From an uncultured Oscillospiraceae bacterium (GTDB lineage: Bacteria > Bacillota > Clostridia > Oscillospirales > Acutalibacteraceae): a DNA stretch of 22,884 bases. Each line of letters opens with the position of its first letter. Position 1 is the first letter of the stretch. This document shows positions 1 through 7,849 of this stretch, in pieces. The DNA is taken from assembly GCA_902495835.1 (NCBI GenBank), contig CABUYS010000009.1, positions 1-22,884 on the forward strand, given 5' to 3'. Made by a program: the position numbers and the translations under genes. The notes beneath the pieces are model-generated. The model did not search any database and was not told the origin of the DNA. It worked only from the letters and a program-made list of their open reading frames with translations.

Positions 1-268
1 AACAGTTAACATTTAAGAATATAAATATATTTATGGATAACAATTAACAAATTCTTCGCAAGCGTCGGATCGTATCATCAGCCTCCCTTAGATACAGCTA
101 GTAGGACAGTTAAAAAAATACCCCCGACAAAATTGGGAATGTTTACTATGCGAAAAACTAAAAGATAGTTGCACAGTTCGGCGAAACCTAAGAAATGCAA
201 AAATTACAGAATTATTTCGATGTAAGTTAGGTCAGCGGTTTGTAAATTTTTAAAGGAAAACATTCAAA

Positions 269-632
269 GTGACTATTACAAACGATTTATCACACACAAA
301 ATAAAGCCACAAATATCAACGTGGTGTTTGTACCTAAATATAGGGGAAAGATATTTTACGTAAAAAATCGGTTAGAAATAAGAGTAGCATTAATAGAATT
401 ATGTAAATTAAAAGGAATAAACGTAGTGTAAAAAGAAATATTTCCAGTCAGGTTTCATTGGATTTTTAAAAGAAAAAGAAATTTAATAATATTTCAGAGG
501 TTTGTAAACATGAAAATTACATAGAGAAATCTTTGACGCAAAAATTATTGTGTAGACACAGCAGGGAAAAATTCAAAAAATAGAAGAATGCATAAAAGCC
601 AGCTGAAAAAAATAAGCTGAAAAAATGATTAA
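269..632 (+). pseudogene. tnpA: Decayed IS200/IS605-type transposase TnpA
   Basis: This is a broken gene for a small HUH (Y1) transposase. Translating piecewise across frames gives recognisable family blocks in the right order. NDLSHTK near 281 matches the usual N-terminus and is followed by a TAA at 302. A frame change leads to VVFVPKYRGKIFY and ELCKLKGINVV (about 321-430). After another shift come FIGFLKEK and LIIFQRF, then YCVDTAGKN near 550-580 and a terminal QLKK. The segment that should hold the catalytic histidine pair (family block PDHVH, after the INVV block) is missing or unrecognisable. The original start appears to be GTG at 269. At least three frame breaks and several stops make it non-functional. 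The 268 bases upstream show no recognisable gene, and I could not identify the subterminal hairpins of an intact element. Confidence 0.75.
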
Positions 633-918
633 CACTTAAAACAATCTTTTCGTGTGCGTCAATATCCAGTTTAAAGGCAGCTGGTAATACAAATCTCCTT
701 CTAAAGAAACGTCCCCGGCTATGGTAGAAATTATTTTTTTGTTTAAATTAAAAAATATATGACCATAAAATTTTACCCATACAAAAGTTTTAAAAGTAGA
801 AAAAATTAAATACAAATCCATCTAACTTAAGTAAAAGCAATAATAAAATTCAAATAAATTCAAATACTAATATAAAAGTTACTTTATAACGATAATATAC
901 AAACGAAGGAGAATAATT

Positions 919-1932
919 ATGGGTAAAAGAATAGGAAAAAATACAATCCTAATGGAAAATAGCCCTTGCGTAAAGAGCTTTGCTTCCGTATGCGGAAAAA
1001 AAGAAGCTCAAGGGCCTCTTGCGGATCAGTTTGATAAAATTTTTGAAGATACAACCCTGGAAGAATCTTCTTGGGAAAAAGCTGAAAGCCGGCTCCAGGC
1101 AGAAGCTGTCAATCTTGCTCTTGAAAAATCAAATCTTAAAACACAAGACATAAATTATATTTTTGCGGGAGATTTATTAAACCAATGCATGTCTTCTGCA
1201 TTTGGACTGCGGGAATTGGGGATTCCGTTTTTGGGGCAATTCGGAGCTTGCTCAACAATGGCTCAAACTTTATTTTTGGCTGCAACAACGATTGAAGCAG
1301 GAATAGCAGACTACTCCGTTGCTGTTACTTCTTCTCATTTTTGTTCTTCTGAAAGGCAGTTCAGATTTCCGCTTAACTACGGAGGGCAAAGAACTCCGAC
1401 GGCACAATGGACAGTGACAGGTTCAGGAGCAATAGTAGTTGAAAAACAGGAAGAACCGGGAATAAAAATTAAACACGCAACAATAGGCAAAATAGTGGAT
1501 TTGGGAATCAAAGATGCAAATAACATGGGAGCAGCAATGGCTCCTGCAGCAGCAAAAACCATGGTCTCTTTCTTAAAGGACACTAAAACTCATCCAAGCG
1601 AATATGACATGATTTTTACGGGAGATTTGGGAGAAGTAGGTTCTAATCTTCTAAAAGAACTTATGCTTAAAGAAGGATTCCGACTGGGAGATAATTATAA
1701 TGACTGCGGACTTATGATATATCACAAAGAAGCTCAAGATGTTCATGCCGGAGGGTCCGGTTGCGGATGTTCGGCATCTGTTTTATGCTCTCTTATTTTA
1801 AAAAATCTTAAATCAAAAAAATGGAACAACATACTCTTTATGGCCACGGGGGCTTTAATGTCGCCTACTTCTTCTCAACAAGGCGAAACCATACCCGGAG
1901 TTGCTCATCTTATTAATTTGGTCAACGAATAA
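919..1932 (+). CDS. spoVAD: Stage V sporulation protein AD (SpoVAD)
   Basis: SpoVAD is a thiolase-fold protein that binds dipicolinic acid and takes part in its import into the forespore with the SpoVA channel proteins. The 337-residue length matches the family. Visible hallmarks are an N-terminal block around NSPCVKSFASVCGKKE, the FAGDLLNQC segment, the thiolase-like cysteine in GQFGACSTMAQ (Cys111), the SSERQFRFPL and QRTPTAQWTVTGSGA blocks, and a C-terminal ATGALMSPTSSQQGE motif. The ATG start has a GAAGGAG ribosome binding site 8 bases upstream. The usual partners spoVAC and spoVAE are not adjacent on either side: upstream is a decayed transposase, downstream a terminator. It therefore looks monocistronic, and the other spoVA genes must be elsewhere. 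A SigG-type promoter would be expected, but only a weak candidate is visible. Confidence 0.95.
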   Translation: MGKRIGKNTILMENSPCVKSFASVCGKKEAQGPLADQFDKIFEDTTLEESSWEKAESRLQAEAVNLALEKSNLKTQDINYIFAGDLLNQCMSSAFGLRELGIPFLGQFGACSTMAQTLFLAATTIEAGIADYSVAVTSSHFCSSERQFRFPLNYGGQRTPTAQWTVTGSGAIVVEKQEEPGIKIKHATIGKIVDLGIKDANNMGAAMAPAAAKTMVSFLKDTKTHPSEYDMIFTGDLGEVGSNLLKELMLKEGFRLGDNYNDCGLMIYHKEAQDVHAGGSGCGCSASVLCSLILKNLKSKKWNNILFMATGALMSPTSSQQGETIPGVAHLINLVNE

Positions 1933-1951
1933 AAAATAAACCGTTATCAAG

Positions 1952-1983
1952 CATTCACGCGAATACTGCGTGGGTGTTTTTTT
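1952..1983 (+). terminator. Rho-independent terminator after spoVAD
   Basis: A 9-bp stem (CATTCACGC with GCGTGGGTG, including two G-T pairs) encloses a 7-base loop and is followed by seven T residues. It lies 19 bases after the spoVAD stop codon and ends that transcript. Confidence 0.85.
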
Positions 1984-2475
1984 ATTAAGGAAAAATTTTA
2001 TGTTTTTCACTACACATTTCTACCAATATTTTAAGGTATCGTCGTCTAATCAATTTTATCTAACTTGTTTCACATATATAAAATATTTTTCTTATATAAT
2101 TCCAATGCTTTAAATTTTGATAAACTATATGATTTTTATTCATCTTTAACACCCACCCACATAAAAAGTAGACATTTCAGTTTTGGACAAAGTCTTTTAC
2201 TACTTATCCACTTTCAAATAAAACTGATACAACCCAGCACATACTAAAAAATTATTACTTGCCATCTACAAATGGGCCTATGTTAATGTTAGCCCTTTCA
2301 ACAATTTATCTTGTTTAAATCTATTTTTTATTTTTTTAAAGTATTTCACAAAAGACCATTTCTGTTTAAAAACCGAATTAACAATAAATCTTTACTAATG
2401 TGCTACTTTTAAACTGCAAAGCTTACTTTTTAGTTTAGGATATTAGATTTTTTGTTCATCACTTGAGCTCCATTG
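1984..2475. other. Gene-poor AT-rich spacer between spoVAD and spoIIR
   Basis: I see no supported gene here. One short open frame (2065-2247, + strand) lacks a ribosome binding site and any recognisable motif. The stretch separates a + strand unit that ends at 1983 from a minus-strand unit that ends near 2540, so it is the space between two convergent transcripts. Its base composition is more AT-rich than the flanking genes. Confidence 0.6.
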
Positions 2476-2498
2476 AACCACGCGACTATCGCGTGGTT
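2476..2498. terminator. Perfect 9-bp hairpin, possible terminator
   Basis: AACCACGCG and CGCGTGGTT form a perfect 9-bp stem around a 5-base loop, followed on the + strand by TTTT. It sits 12 bases from a second perfect hairpin. Together they could stop transcription from both sides between the convergent spoVAD and spoIIR units. The T tract is short, so termination by this hairpin alone is uncertain. Confidence 0.5.
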
Positions 2499-2510
2499 TT
2501 CTACGTGCGA

Positions 2511-2540
2511 AAAGGCAACCGATGAACAGTTGCCTTTTTA
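2511..2540 (-). terminator. Terminator of the spoIIR unit, probably bidirectional
   Basis: AAAGGCAAC and GTTGCCTTT form a perfect 9-bp stem around a 9-base loop. T residues follow on both strands: TTTTT on the + strand, TTTT on the minus strand. It lies about 35 bases beyond the spoIIR stop codon, so it is the likely end of the whole minus-strand gene series. Confidence 0.75.
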
Positions 2541-2574
2541 ATCGTTAAATTTATGACTACACTTAAAAAATTTT

Positions 2575-3264
2575 TTAATCAAACAAATTTTCAAACGAGA
2601 AACTCATTTCATATTTAAAATTATCACTCGAAGAAAAATATTCTCTAACAGGATTATAAAAATTACAAATCAAAAAATCATTTACTTCCGAAAATATTTC
2701 AAATGTTTTAAATTCTATACTGTACTTTCCAAAGTTAGTAACTATATCTGACTCTGTTTCGGTTAAAACATCATCAATACATTTTTCGCTTTCAGCAGCA
2801 GGCAAACACATCGGAGGAAACATTACGCACCACCAATTTTTACCCCTAGCTTCACCTATTGTTATGCGAAGCGCATCGTAATTTCCCGCAGGAAGCGCTA
2901 CATTTTCATAAAAACGAGTATTAAAATGCATATTTACAATCTCTGCTTTTACAGGATAGTTATAACCGTTTCTGTACACTTCGTCCTGAGCGGAAATTCG
3001 TAAACGTTCAATATTATCCTTAGCTAAAACTTCTGCTTCTTGCATGTTTTTAGCTTCCGAGCTCTCGCCGGAAAAATCTTTTAAAATTCTATCCCTTACT
3101 TTTAACTTTAAAGATTGATCCTCTTCGCTGTTAGAATTTGCAATTATATGTAATCTAAAAACTTTGTTACTTATATTATCGCATTTACCCGAAAAATTTA
3201 CAAATGAACACGCAACCGATACGATAAATCCACACAGCAAAGCTTTGCCCCATGTGTTTTTCAT
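2575..3264 (-). CDS. spoIIR: Stage II sporulation protein R (SpoIIR)
   Basis: SpoIIR is made in the forespore, exported to the intermembrane space, and triggers SpoIIGA to process pro-SigE in the mother cell. From this start the protein has 229 residues. It shows an N-terminal export or membrane segment (ALLCGFIVSVACSFV), the family block RLHIIANSNSEEDQSLKLKVRD, a central FNTRFYENVALPAGNYDALR block and the diagnostic NWWCVMFPPMC motif. I chose the ATG at 3264 because GGGGG lies 9 bases upstream. A TTG nine codons earlier gives a longer frame but has no ribosome binding site and would put charged residues ahead of the export segment. It is the last gene of a minus-strand series, 77 bases after the TPM-domain gene, and a SigF-like promoter candidate lies in that gap. 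Confidence 0.95.
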   Translation of the reverse strand: MKNTWGKALLCGFIVSVACSFVNFSGKCDNISNKVFRLHIIANSNSEEDQSLKLKVRDRILKDFSGESSEAKNMQEAEVLAKDNIERLRISAQDEVYRNGYNYPVKAEIVNMHFNTRFYENVALPAGNYDALRITIGEARGKNWWCVMFPPMCLPAAESEKCIDDVLTETESDIVTNFGKYSIEFKTFEIFSEVNDFLICNFYNPVREYFSSSDNFKYEMSFSFENLFD

Positions 3265-3295
3265 AAAAAACAGCCCCCATTCTTTCGTCAAAAAG

Positions 3296-3326
3296 AATTA
3301 TGGACTGTTTATATTATTTATATTCA
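3296..3326 (-). promoter_or_regulatory. Candidate SigF/SigG-type promoter for spoIIR
   Basis: On the minus strand, TGAATA at 3326-3321 is followed after 18 bases by CATAATT at 3302-3296, about 32 bases ahead of the spoIIR start codon. Both boxes resemble the forespore sigma factor consensus (-35 GYATA/TGAATA, -10 CATnnTA). In Bacillus subtilis spoIIR is known to depend on SigF, so a forespore promoter is expected here. The match was made by eye and the sequence is AT-rich, so it could be chance. Confidence 0.4.
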
Positions 3327-3341
3327 ATTATTTGAAATTTT

Positions 3342-4175
3342 TTAAAAACTCCTCGAAGCTCCTCCGCCTCCCGAACTTCCTCCAAAGCCGCCAAAGCTTC
3401 CTCCGGAATCTCCGCCAAAACCTCCAAAGCCACCGAAACCACCGGAATTCCCGCCGCCGCTATTCCAATTATCCCAGTCGTCCCAATCGTCCCAGTCGTG
3501 AAATTTTCTACCGAAACGTCTTTTTCTTCTTAAGACAAATGGCAAAATTCCTCCGAAAAGCACAACAATAGAAACAATTATTATACTTATTATCGTACTC
3601 ATATGAGTATCATTTCTGTCTTCGTTGTATGCCATTACTTTATCTGAAACATTTTCGGGTATTTCTACTCCGTATTCAGAATATATTTCTGACAAAACAG
3701 CAAGGTAAAGCGACAATATTCCTTCGTCCCAATTGTCATTTTTAAAACGAGGGACTGCGTATTCGTCAATAAATCTGCCTGCTTTTGAGTCGTTTATTCT
3801 TCCTTCAAGGCCATATCCGACTTCAATCCTTACTTTCCGTTCGTTGGGAGCTAATAAGATAAGCACACCGTTATTGTCTTTGCTTCCGCCTATTTTCCAT
3901 TCACGAAACATATCCAGAGCATAACTGTCAACGTCACGGCCTTCGAGAGACTCTACGGTAGCAACAACCAACTGTGCTCCTGTTTTATCGGCAAGAGTTT
4001 TACTGTTGGAAAGAATATATTCCTCGTTTTCAGGATATATAACATTTGCAAAATCATTAATATAAAAAGAATCGGACGGCTGAGGAACAGAAGCGTCAGC
4101 CGTAAAAAACGAACTGCTGAAAGTCAACATAAATATGGTCAACAACATTCTAAAAAACACTTTACTGTTTTGCAC
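3342..4175 (-). CDS. TPM-domain (YgcG-type) membrane protein with Gly-rich tail
   Basis: This 277-residue protein has a signal peptide (about residues 1-28), an extracytoplasmic TPM domain (about 30-180), one membrane helix (IISIIIVSIVVLFGG) and a short Asp/Trp-rich stretch (DDWDDWDNW). It ends in a glycine/serine/phenylalanine-rich tail with ASRSF. That layout is typical of the TPM (DUF477, YgcG/YdjH) family, which often occurs next to lemA, as here. The biochemical role is not settled; some TPM proteins were proposed to act as phosphatases or in photosystem repair, and nothing in this sequence decides it. The start is GTG with AGGAG 8 bases upstream; the next in-frame ATG (residue 10) has no comparable site. 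It follows lemA by 46 bases and is very probably cotranscribed with it. Confidence 0.9.
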   Translation of the reverse strand: MQNSKVFFRMLLTIFMLTFSSSFFTADASVPQPSDSFYINDFANVIYPENEEYILSNSKTLADKTGAQLVVATVESLEGRDVDSYALDMFREWKIGGSKDNNGVLILLAPNERKVRIEVGYGLEGRINDSKAGRFIDEYAVPRFKNDNWDEGILSLYLAVLSEIYSEYGVEIPENVSDKVMAYNEDRNDTHMSTIISIIIVSIVVLFGGILPFVLRRKRRFGRKFHDWDDWDDWDNWNSGGGNSGGFGGFGGFGGDSGGSFGGFGGSSGGGGASRSF

Positions 4176-4221
4176 TCAGCTCACTCCTACATCATTTTAT
4201 ATTTGTAACTGTACTGCATCT

Positions 4222-4797
4222 TTAGCTAAAAGATACGGACGGAACTTGTGTGCTTCCTTGACTTGCTTCAAAATAATCAGCTGAAGTAAATCCGCAAATT
4301 CCTGAAATTATATTAGCAGGAAAAACTTTAATTTTTTGATTGTATTTTTTAACAGAATCATTGTAGTCTTTTCTTGCTACGGCTATACGGTTCTCAGTTC
4401 CTGAAAGCTCATCGGTAAGTGCTGTGAATTGAGTATCGGCTTTTAAATTGGGATAATTCTCCACAACTACTAAAAGTCTGCTCACTGCACTTGAGAGCTG
4501 AGAATCGGCTTCTGCCTTTTCAGACATCGACTGAGCACCTGCAAGTTTAGCTCTGGATTCGGAAATTTCATTCAAAACTTCGGATTCATGAGAAGTGTAT
4601 CCTTTTACGGTACTGACCAAATTAGGTATAAGGTCTGATCTACGCTGAAGCTGAGTGCTTATATTTGACGATTGATTGTCAACGTCTTCTTTAAGGCCTA
4701 CGATACCGTTGTAAGTTCCAATTCCCCACATTACGCAAATTAAAAGTATACCGGCAAGAGAAATACCAAATATTCCCCATCCTGAAATTTTTTTCAT
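4222..4797 (-). CDS. lemA: LemA family protein
   Basis: LemA proteins are small membrane-anchored helical-bundle proteins of poorly defined function. This one has 191 residues, the family's usual length. It starts with a membrane helix (about residues 8-28), followed by the family hallmark QRRSDLIPNLVSTVKGYTSH and a VVENYPNLKADTQF block. The middle block SGTENRIAVARKDYNDSVKKYN and the late VFPANIISGICGF segment also match. The ATG has AGGAAG 10 bases upstream. A strong promoter lies just upstream, overlapping the end of the injection-system operon. lemA and the TPM gene form the widespread lemA-TPM pair, here with spoIIR behind them. Confidence 0.95.
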   Translation of the reverse strand: MKKISGWGIFGISLAGILLICVMWGIGTYNGIVGLKEDVDNQSSNISTQLQRRSDLIPNLVSTVKGYTSHESEVLNEISESRAKLAGAQSMSEKAEADSQLSSAVSRLLVVVENYPNLKADTQFTALTDELSGTENRIAVARKDYNDSVKKYNQKIKVFPANIISGICGFTSADYFEASQGSTQVPSVSFS

Positions 4798-4822
4798 AAA
4801 TAATCATCTTCCTTTCACATAT

Positions 4823-4850
4823 ATTATAACACACAAAATTAATCTGTCGA
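4823..4850 (-). promoter_or_regulatory. Sigma-A-type promoter for lemA and downstream genes
   Basis: On the minus strand, TCGACA (4850-4845) and TATAAT (4828-4823) are separated by 16 bases, with TG one base before the -10 box (an extended -10). The -35 box overlaps the last codons of the preceding gene. Transcription would start near 4816, giving a short leader that carries AGGAAG ahead of the lemA ATG. This would let lemA and the TPM gene be expressed independently of the injection-system genes. Confidence 0.65.
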
Positions 4851-6629
4851 GCTGACAACAACATATGCAGAATCTGATTTATTTTCAAACTTAACGCTAT
4901 ACGCTTTAACTTCATAAACGCCTTCTTTTGACGGAGCGGTGTAAAGTCCGTTGTTATCAATGGTTCCTGTATTGGGTTCAGCCATTCCCCATCTTACTTC
5001 TTGGCTTATGGCTCCGTCTATATGAGCTTCGAAACGAACTTGTTCAAGCGGCTTTATTCTCGTTGTGTTTGGAGTAATGACAACATTTACGTTTTCGTCT
5101 ATTACCAAATCCTCTTCTTCCTCTTTTATTTCCACAGGTTTATATGCCCACCATCTGATGTCCACCGCTTGTGCCGAAGTCTTTTCTTTAAGTCTTACTC
5201 CCAATCTTACGGTTCCTTTTTCGGAATTGACTATTGCGGCTATTTTGACATTCGGAGAAGATATGGTTATTTCTTCTTTGGAAAATATATCTTTGTCACC
5301 GAAAATAAGAAGGCCTTTATCATCAGTCAAATAATTGGCTTTGTTGTCTATAGCCGTTACAATAGCTACATTTCCCTCGCCAAGGCCGTGAACAAATTCA
5401 TAGGAATAATATGATTTTCCGACTTTTGGATTAAATCCCAGATTTATTCTCTCAACTCCCGTAACAATGTTGTCAATTTTGGGTTTGGGCAAGTTGACAA
5501 CTTCAGAGGAAGGAACTTGTTTTTGTATTTCTTTGGAAGTTACATTCGGAGCTTTTTCCGTGTTTGAATCTATCTCTTCCAAAAGGCTTAACAATTCGTT
5601 GCTGTAGAGATACTGGTTAAAGGGATGTTTTTCAAAACTTTCGATAAAATAAGTAAGCTGATTTGTAACAATATGAAACTTGGCAAGATAAATAAATTTA
5701 TTCTCAACATTTTCAATTATATCCGTAAAGCTCTTGGAATAATAATCACTGACAACAATATCACGTATAGGAGTGGTCTTTACCGCAACGGGTATGACTA
5801 TATCCTCATCAATACTAAGCTCATCTTTTCCTACTTTTAATTTAAAGGCTTTTTTGGGTATGGTTACTTGAGTTATGGCATCGTCTGAAGCATTGCAGTA
5901 AATGTAATAATCCTTTTTCAAATTTTTATACGTTGTTATTTCGGTTTCTTGATAATTAACGGTTAAATCTTCTTCTCCGTTGACATTTTTGAAAAATTCA
6001 CCGCTTAACTCAAAGTTGTAGCTTACCGGAGCTTCTACATTTTCTTTTTCAAATATAACGCATGCTTTCAAACACTTGCCTGGGTTTACATATTTACCTA
6101 TTTCAATACTTATTCTAATGCCGTCTTTATCATATATTTTTACACGCTGATTAATAAGGTAATTAAGTTTTAAATCCCTTTCTTGCGGTTTTTCGGAAGT
6201 CAAGAAAAGTTCATATCCTTCTCCTATTCTGTTGAATTCTTCCGTAACGCCGTTGGACTTACTCGAACTTGCAACTGAAAACGTTGTTTCTTTAAGCTCT
6301 TCTTTGTACTTAATGCAAAGGTAAAGAATACCTTTATCTTTATTTTCTTCAAATCCCTTTATTACATTGAGTCTTCTGACATACGGCTCTGAAACAACTA
6401 TTTCTCTTCCCATATAATCGAGAGCCATACCGGGTTCCAAAGAAAATGTTTTGTTGTCTATTAAAATCATGTCCAGTCCCGACACTATTCCCGTGCCATT
6501 GAGCATTTTATTTCCCAAACGGCGTTTTGAATTCATATAGATTTGTTCACTTTCAAAATCCCTTACCGTCATAAGTTTACCGAAAAAATAATTGTTTCTG
6601 TCACAGGAATAATACTGTTTGTTATTCAT
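4839..6629 (-). CDS. Injection-system accessory protein with Ig-like C-terminal domain
   Basis: This is the last gene of the injection-system series, 596 residues. Its N-terminus carries NYFFGKLMTVRDFESEQ followed by a KRRLGNKMLNGTGIVSGL block. A similar pattern (YFxGxLLTxxDFxxEQxYxxxKRRLxNRxLxGxGVVxGL) is known to me from uncharacterised proteins of other CIS/eCIS loci. The middle is beta-rich and unassigned. The C-terminus (about 513-596) looks like a bacterial Ig-like domain: VVITPNTTRIKPLEQVRFEA, then GTIDNNGLYTAPS and a VxAYS strand. There is no signal peptide or membrane helix. By position and domain it may be a peripheral baseplate or receptor-binding component, but that is inference. 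The ATG has AGAGGGG 6 bases upstream. Confidence 0.7.
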   Translation of the reverse strand: MNNKQYYSCDRNNYFFGKLMTVRDFESEQIYMNSKRRLGNKMLNGTGIVSGLDMILIDNKTFSLEPGMALDYMGREIVVSEPYVRRLNVIKGFEENKDKGILYLCIKYKEELKETTFSVASSSKSNGVTEEFNRIGEGYELFLTSEKPQERDLKLNYLINQRVKIYDKDGIRISIEIGKYVNPGKCLKACVIFEKENVEAPVSYNFELSGEFFKNVNGEEDLTVNYQETEITTYKNLKKDYYIYCNASDDAITQVTIPKKAFKLKVGKDELSIDEDIVIPVAVKTTPIRDIVVSDYYSKSFTDIIENVENKFIYLAKFHIVTNQLTYFIESFEKHPFNQYLYSNELLSLLEEIDSNTEKAPNVTSKEIQKQVPSSEVVNLPKPKIDNIVTGVERINLGFNPKVGKSYYSYEFVHGLGEGNVAIVTAIDNKANYLTDDKGLLIFGDKDIFSKEEITISSPNVKIAAIVNSEKGTVRLGVRLKEKTSAQAVDIRWWAYKPVEIKEEEEDLVIDENVNVVITPNTTRIKPLEQVRFEAHIDGAISQEVRWGMAEPNTGTIDNNGLYTAPSKEGVYEVKAYSVKFENKSDSAYVVVSSTD

Positions 6630-6659
6630 GTTAGCCCCTCTTTTCCTTATTCTCGTTTT

Positions 6660-7835
6660 TTAAAACTGATTATGAGATTTAAAATTAGAAATTATCAAAT
6701 TGTTTACTTCATACTGCTTTTTATTTAAAACAAGCTCTTCATTTCTGGTTATAAAGGAATTTATACCCATATAACAATGGCTATCCAAATACATTTGGTC
6801 GCTAAGTGCTACAAGGTTGCATATCGAATCTACCGGTTTAACGCTGTTTATAACTCTTAAAAGTTCTATATAATTCTCCGTATCCTTGACACAGGATTCA
6901 GGGATCATAACGGTAAATACATATCCGTTATCACCAAATAAATTCTCTACCACCTCTTTTTGTTTATCATAATACATATTTCCTTTAACGTCAAATTGTT
7001 CAACAATTATAGGCTCAGTGCCTGTATATTCTTGTACAATTTTTGCAACAGCTTTTTTTGTGCCCTTTATTTTATAAATCTTAACCGCTTGCTTTATAAT
7101 TTTCCTTAATTTTTCTTCTCCCCATACAGAAGCATTTTTTACCGATAACCAATCCCCTATCCAGTTAAGAAAATCTTTGTTTGTTCTGTCGACGTTAAAC
7201 ATTAAAGGGGTGTAATCAATTTTGTCTTCAAAATCAACATATATGGACTGAAATATACTTACAAAACGTTCTGTAAAAGAATTTCTGTCACCTTCCGCAC
7301 GATAAATTTCCGGCAGATAATCTACAAAAGAAACCATGGGAAACTCTATTTTCATAGAATTTATTTTAATACTTTCTTGCTCATAATTGATAAGCTCAAT
7401 ACAAATCCAAAGGTATCTTCCTTTCAGATTTCGCAGAATAATATCATCCGTGTTTTCATAGATTTCTGCATTTATTTCATCAAATGTATCTATTTTGCGG
7501 TTTACATCTATTGTTTCGTCTGCGATATACTCATTAAAATCCACTAAAGACTTTCCTCTAATACCCGGTACAGGAATCATAATTCCGGTTGTATCAGACG
7601 CATAAATCCTGATTTTATACAAGGAATCGGGCGGAAATTGAATATCCAAACGAAGTCTGTGCCATGTGGTTTCGTTTTGCATGCTGTCGAACATATGGGA
7701 AATATAAACACCGTTTTCCCCATTTTTTGTCCTTGAAACCAAAACGTCGTTTTTAAATCCTATATTTCTAATCAGGCTCTTAAAAGTCCAGTCGGATTTA
7801 CGATTGAGTATAAAACATTTTGCTCCCGAAGCCAT
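6660..7835 (-). CDS. Tail protein I-like baseplate protein (TIGR02242 type)
   Basis: The second half (from about residue 170) matches the phage tail protein domain found in P2 gpI-like and eCIS proteins. Visible parts are DYLPEIYRAEG, a helix with FVSIFQSIYVDFEDKID, FLNWIGDWLSV, and LRKIIKQAVKIYKIKGTKK leading to IVQEYTGTEPIIVEQF. The first 170 residues are beta-rich and resemble the extra N-terminal domain common in eCIS versions of this family. It would sit at the outer baseplate, linking the J-like wedges to the periphery or fibres. The ATG has a very strong AAAGGAGGG site. It follows the second J-like gene by 14 bases, which fixes it in the same operon and in the usual J-J-I gene order. 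Confidence 0.85.
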   Translation of the reverse strand: MASGAKCFILNRKSDWTFKSLIRNIGFKNDVLVSRTKNGENGVYISHMFDSMQNETTWHRLRLDIQFPPDSLYKIRIYASDTTGIMIPVPGIRGKSLVDFNEYIADETIDVNRKIDTFDEINAEIYENTDDIILRNLKGRYLWICIELINYEQESIKINSMKIEFPMVSFVDYLPEIYRAEGDRNSFTERFVSIFQSIYVDFEDKIDYTPLMFNVDRTNKDFLNWIGDWLSVKNASVWGEEKLRKIIKQAVKIYKIKGTKKAVAKIVQEYTGTEPIIVEQFDVKGNMYYDKQKEVVENLFGDNGYVFTVMIPESCVKDTENYIELLRVINSVKPVDSICNLVALSDQMYLDSHCYMGINSFITRNEELVLNKKQYEVNNLIISNFKSHNQF

Positions 7836-7849
7836 TTACAATCCCTCCT

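Noticed and set aside
636..821. Minus-strand open frame of 61 codons with gene-like codons toward its C-terminus
   Set aside because: It starts directly after an in-frame stop, has no ribosome binding site and no motif I recognise. It may be the 3' remnant of a lost gene, but this cannot be supported.
867..897. Possible SigG-type promoter for spoVAD (CTAATA, 18 bases, GATAATA)
   Set aside because: Only a partial match in very AT-rich sequence, where similar patterns are expected by chance.
2065..2247. Plus-strand open frame of 60 codons
   Set aside because: No ribosome binding site, AT-rich composition and no recognisable domain.
4691..4960. Minus-strand frame overlapping lemA and the last injection-system gene
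   Set aside because: It is a shadow frame: it overlaps the well-supported lemA start and the end of the 596-residue protein in another frame.
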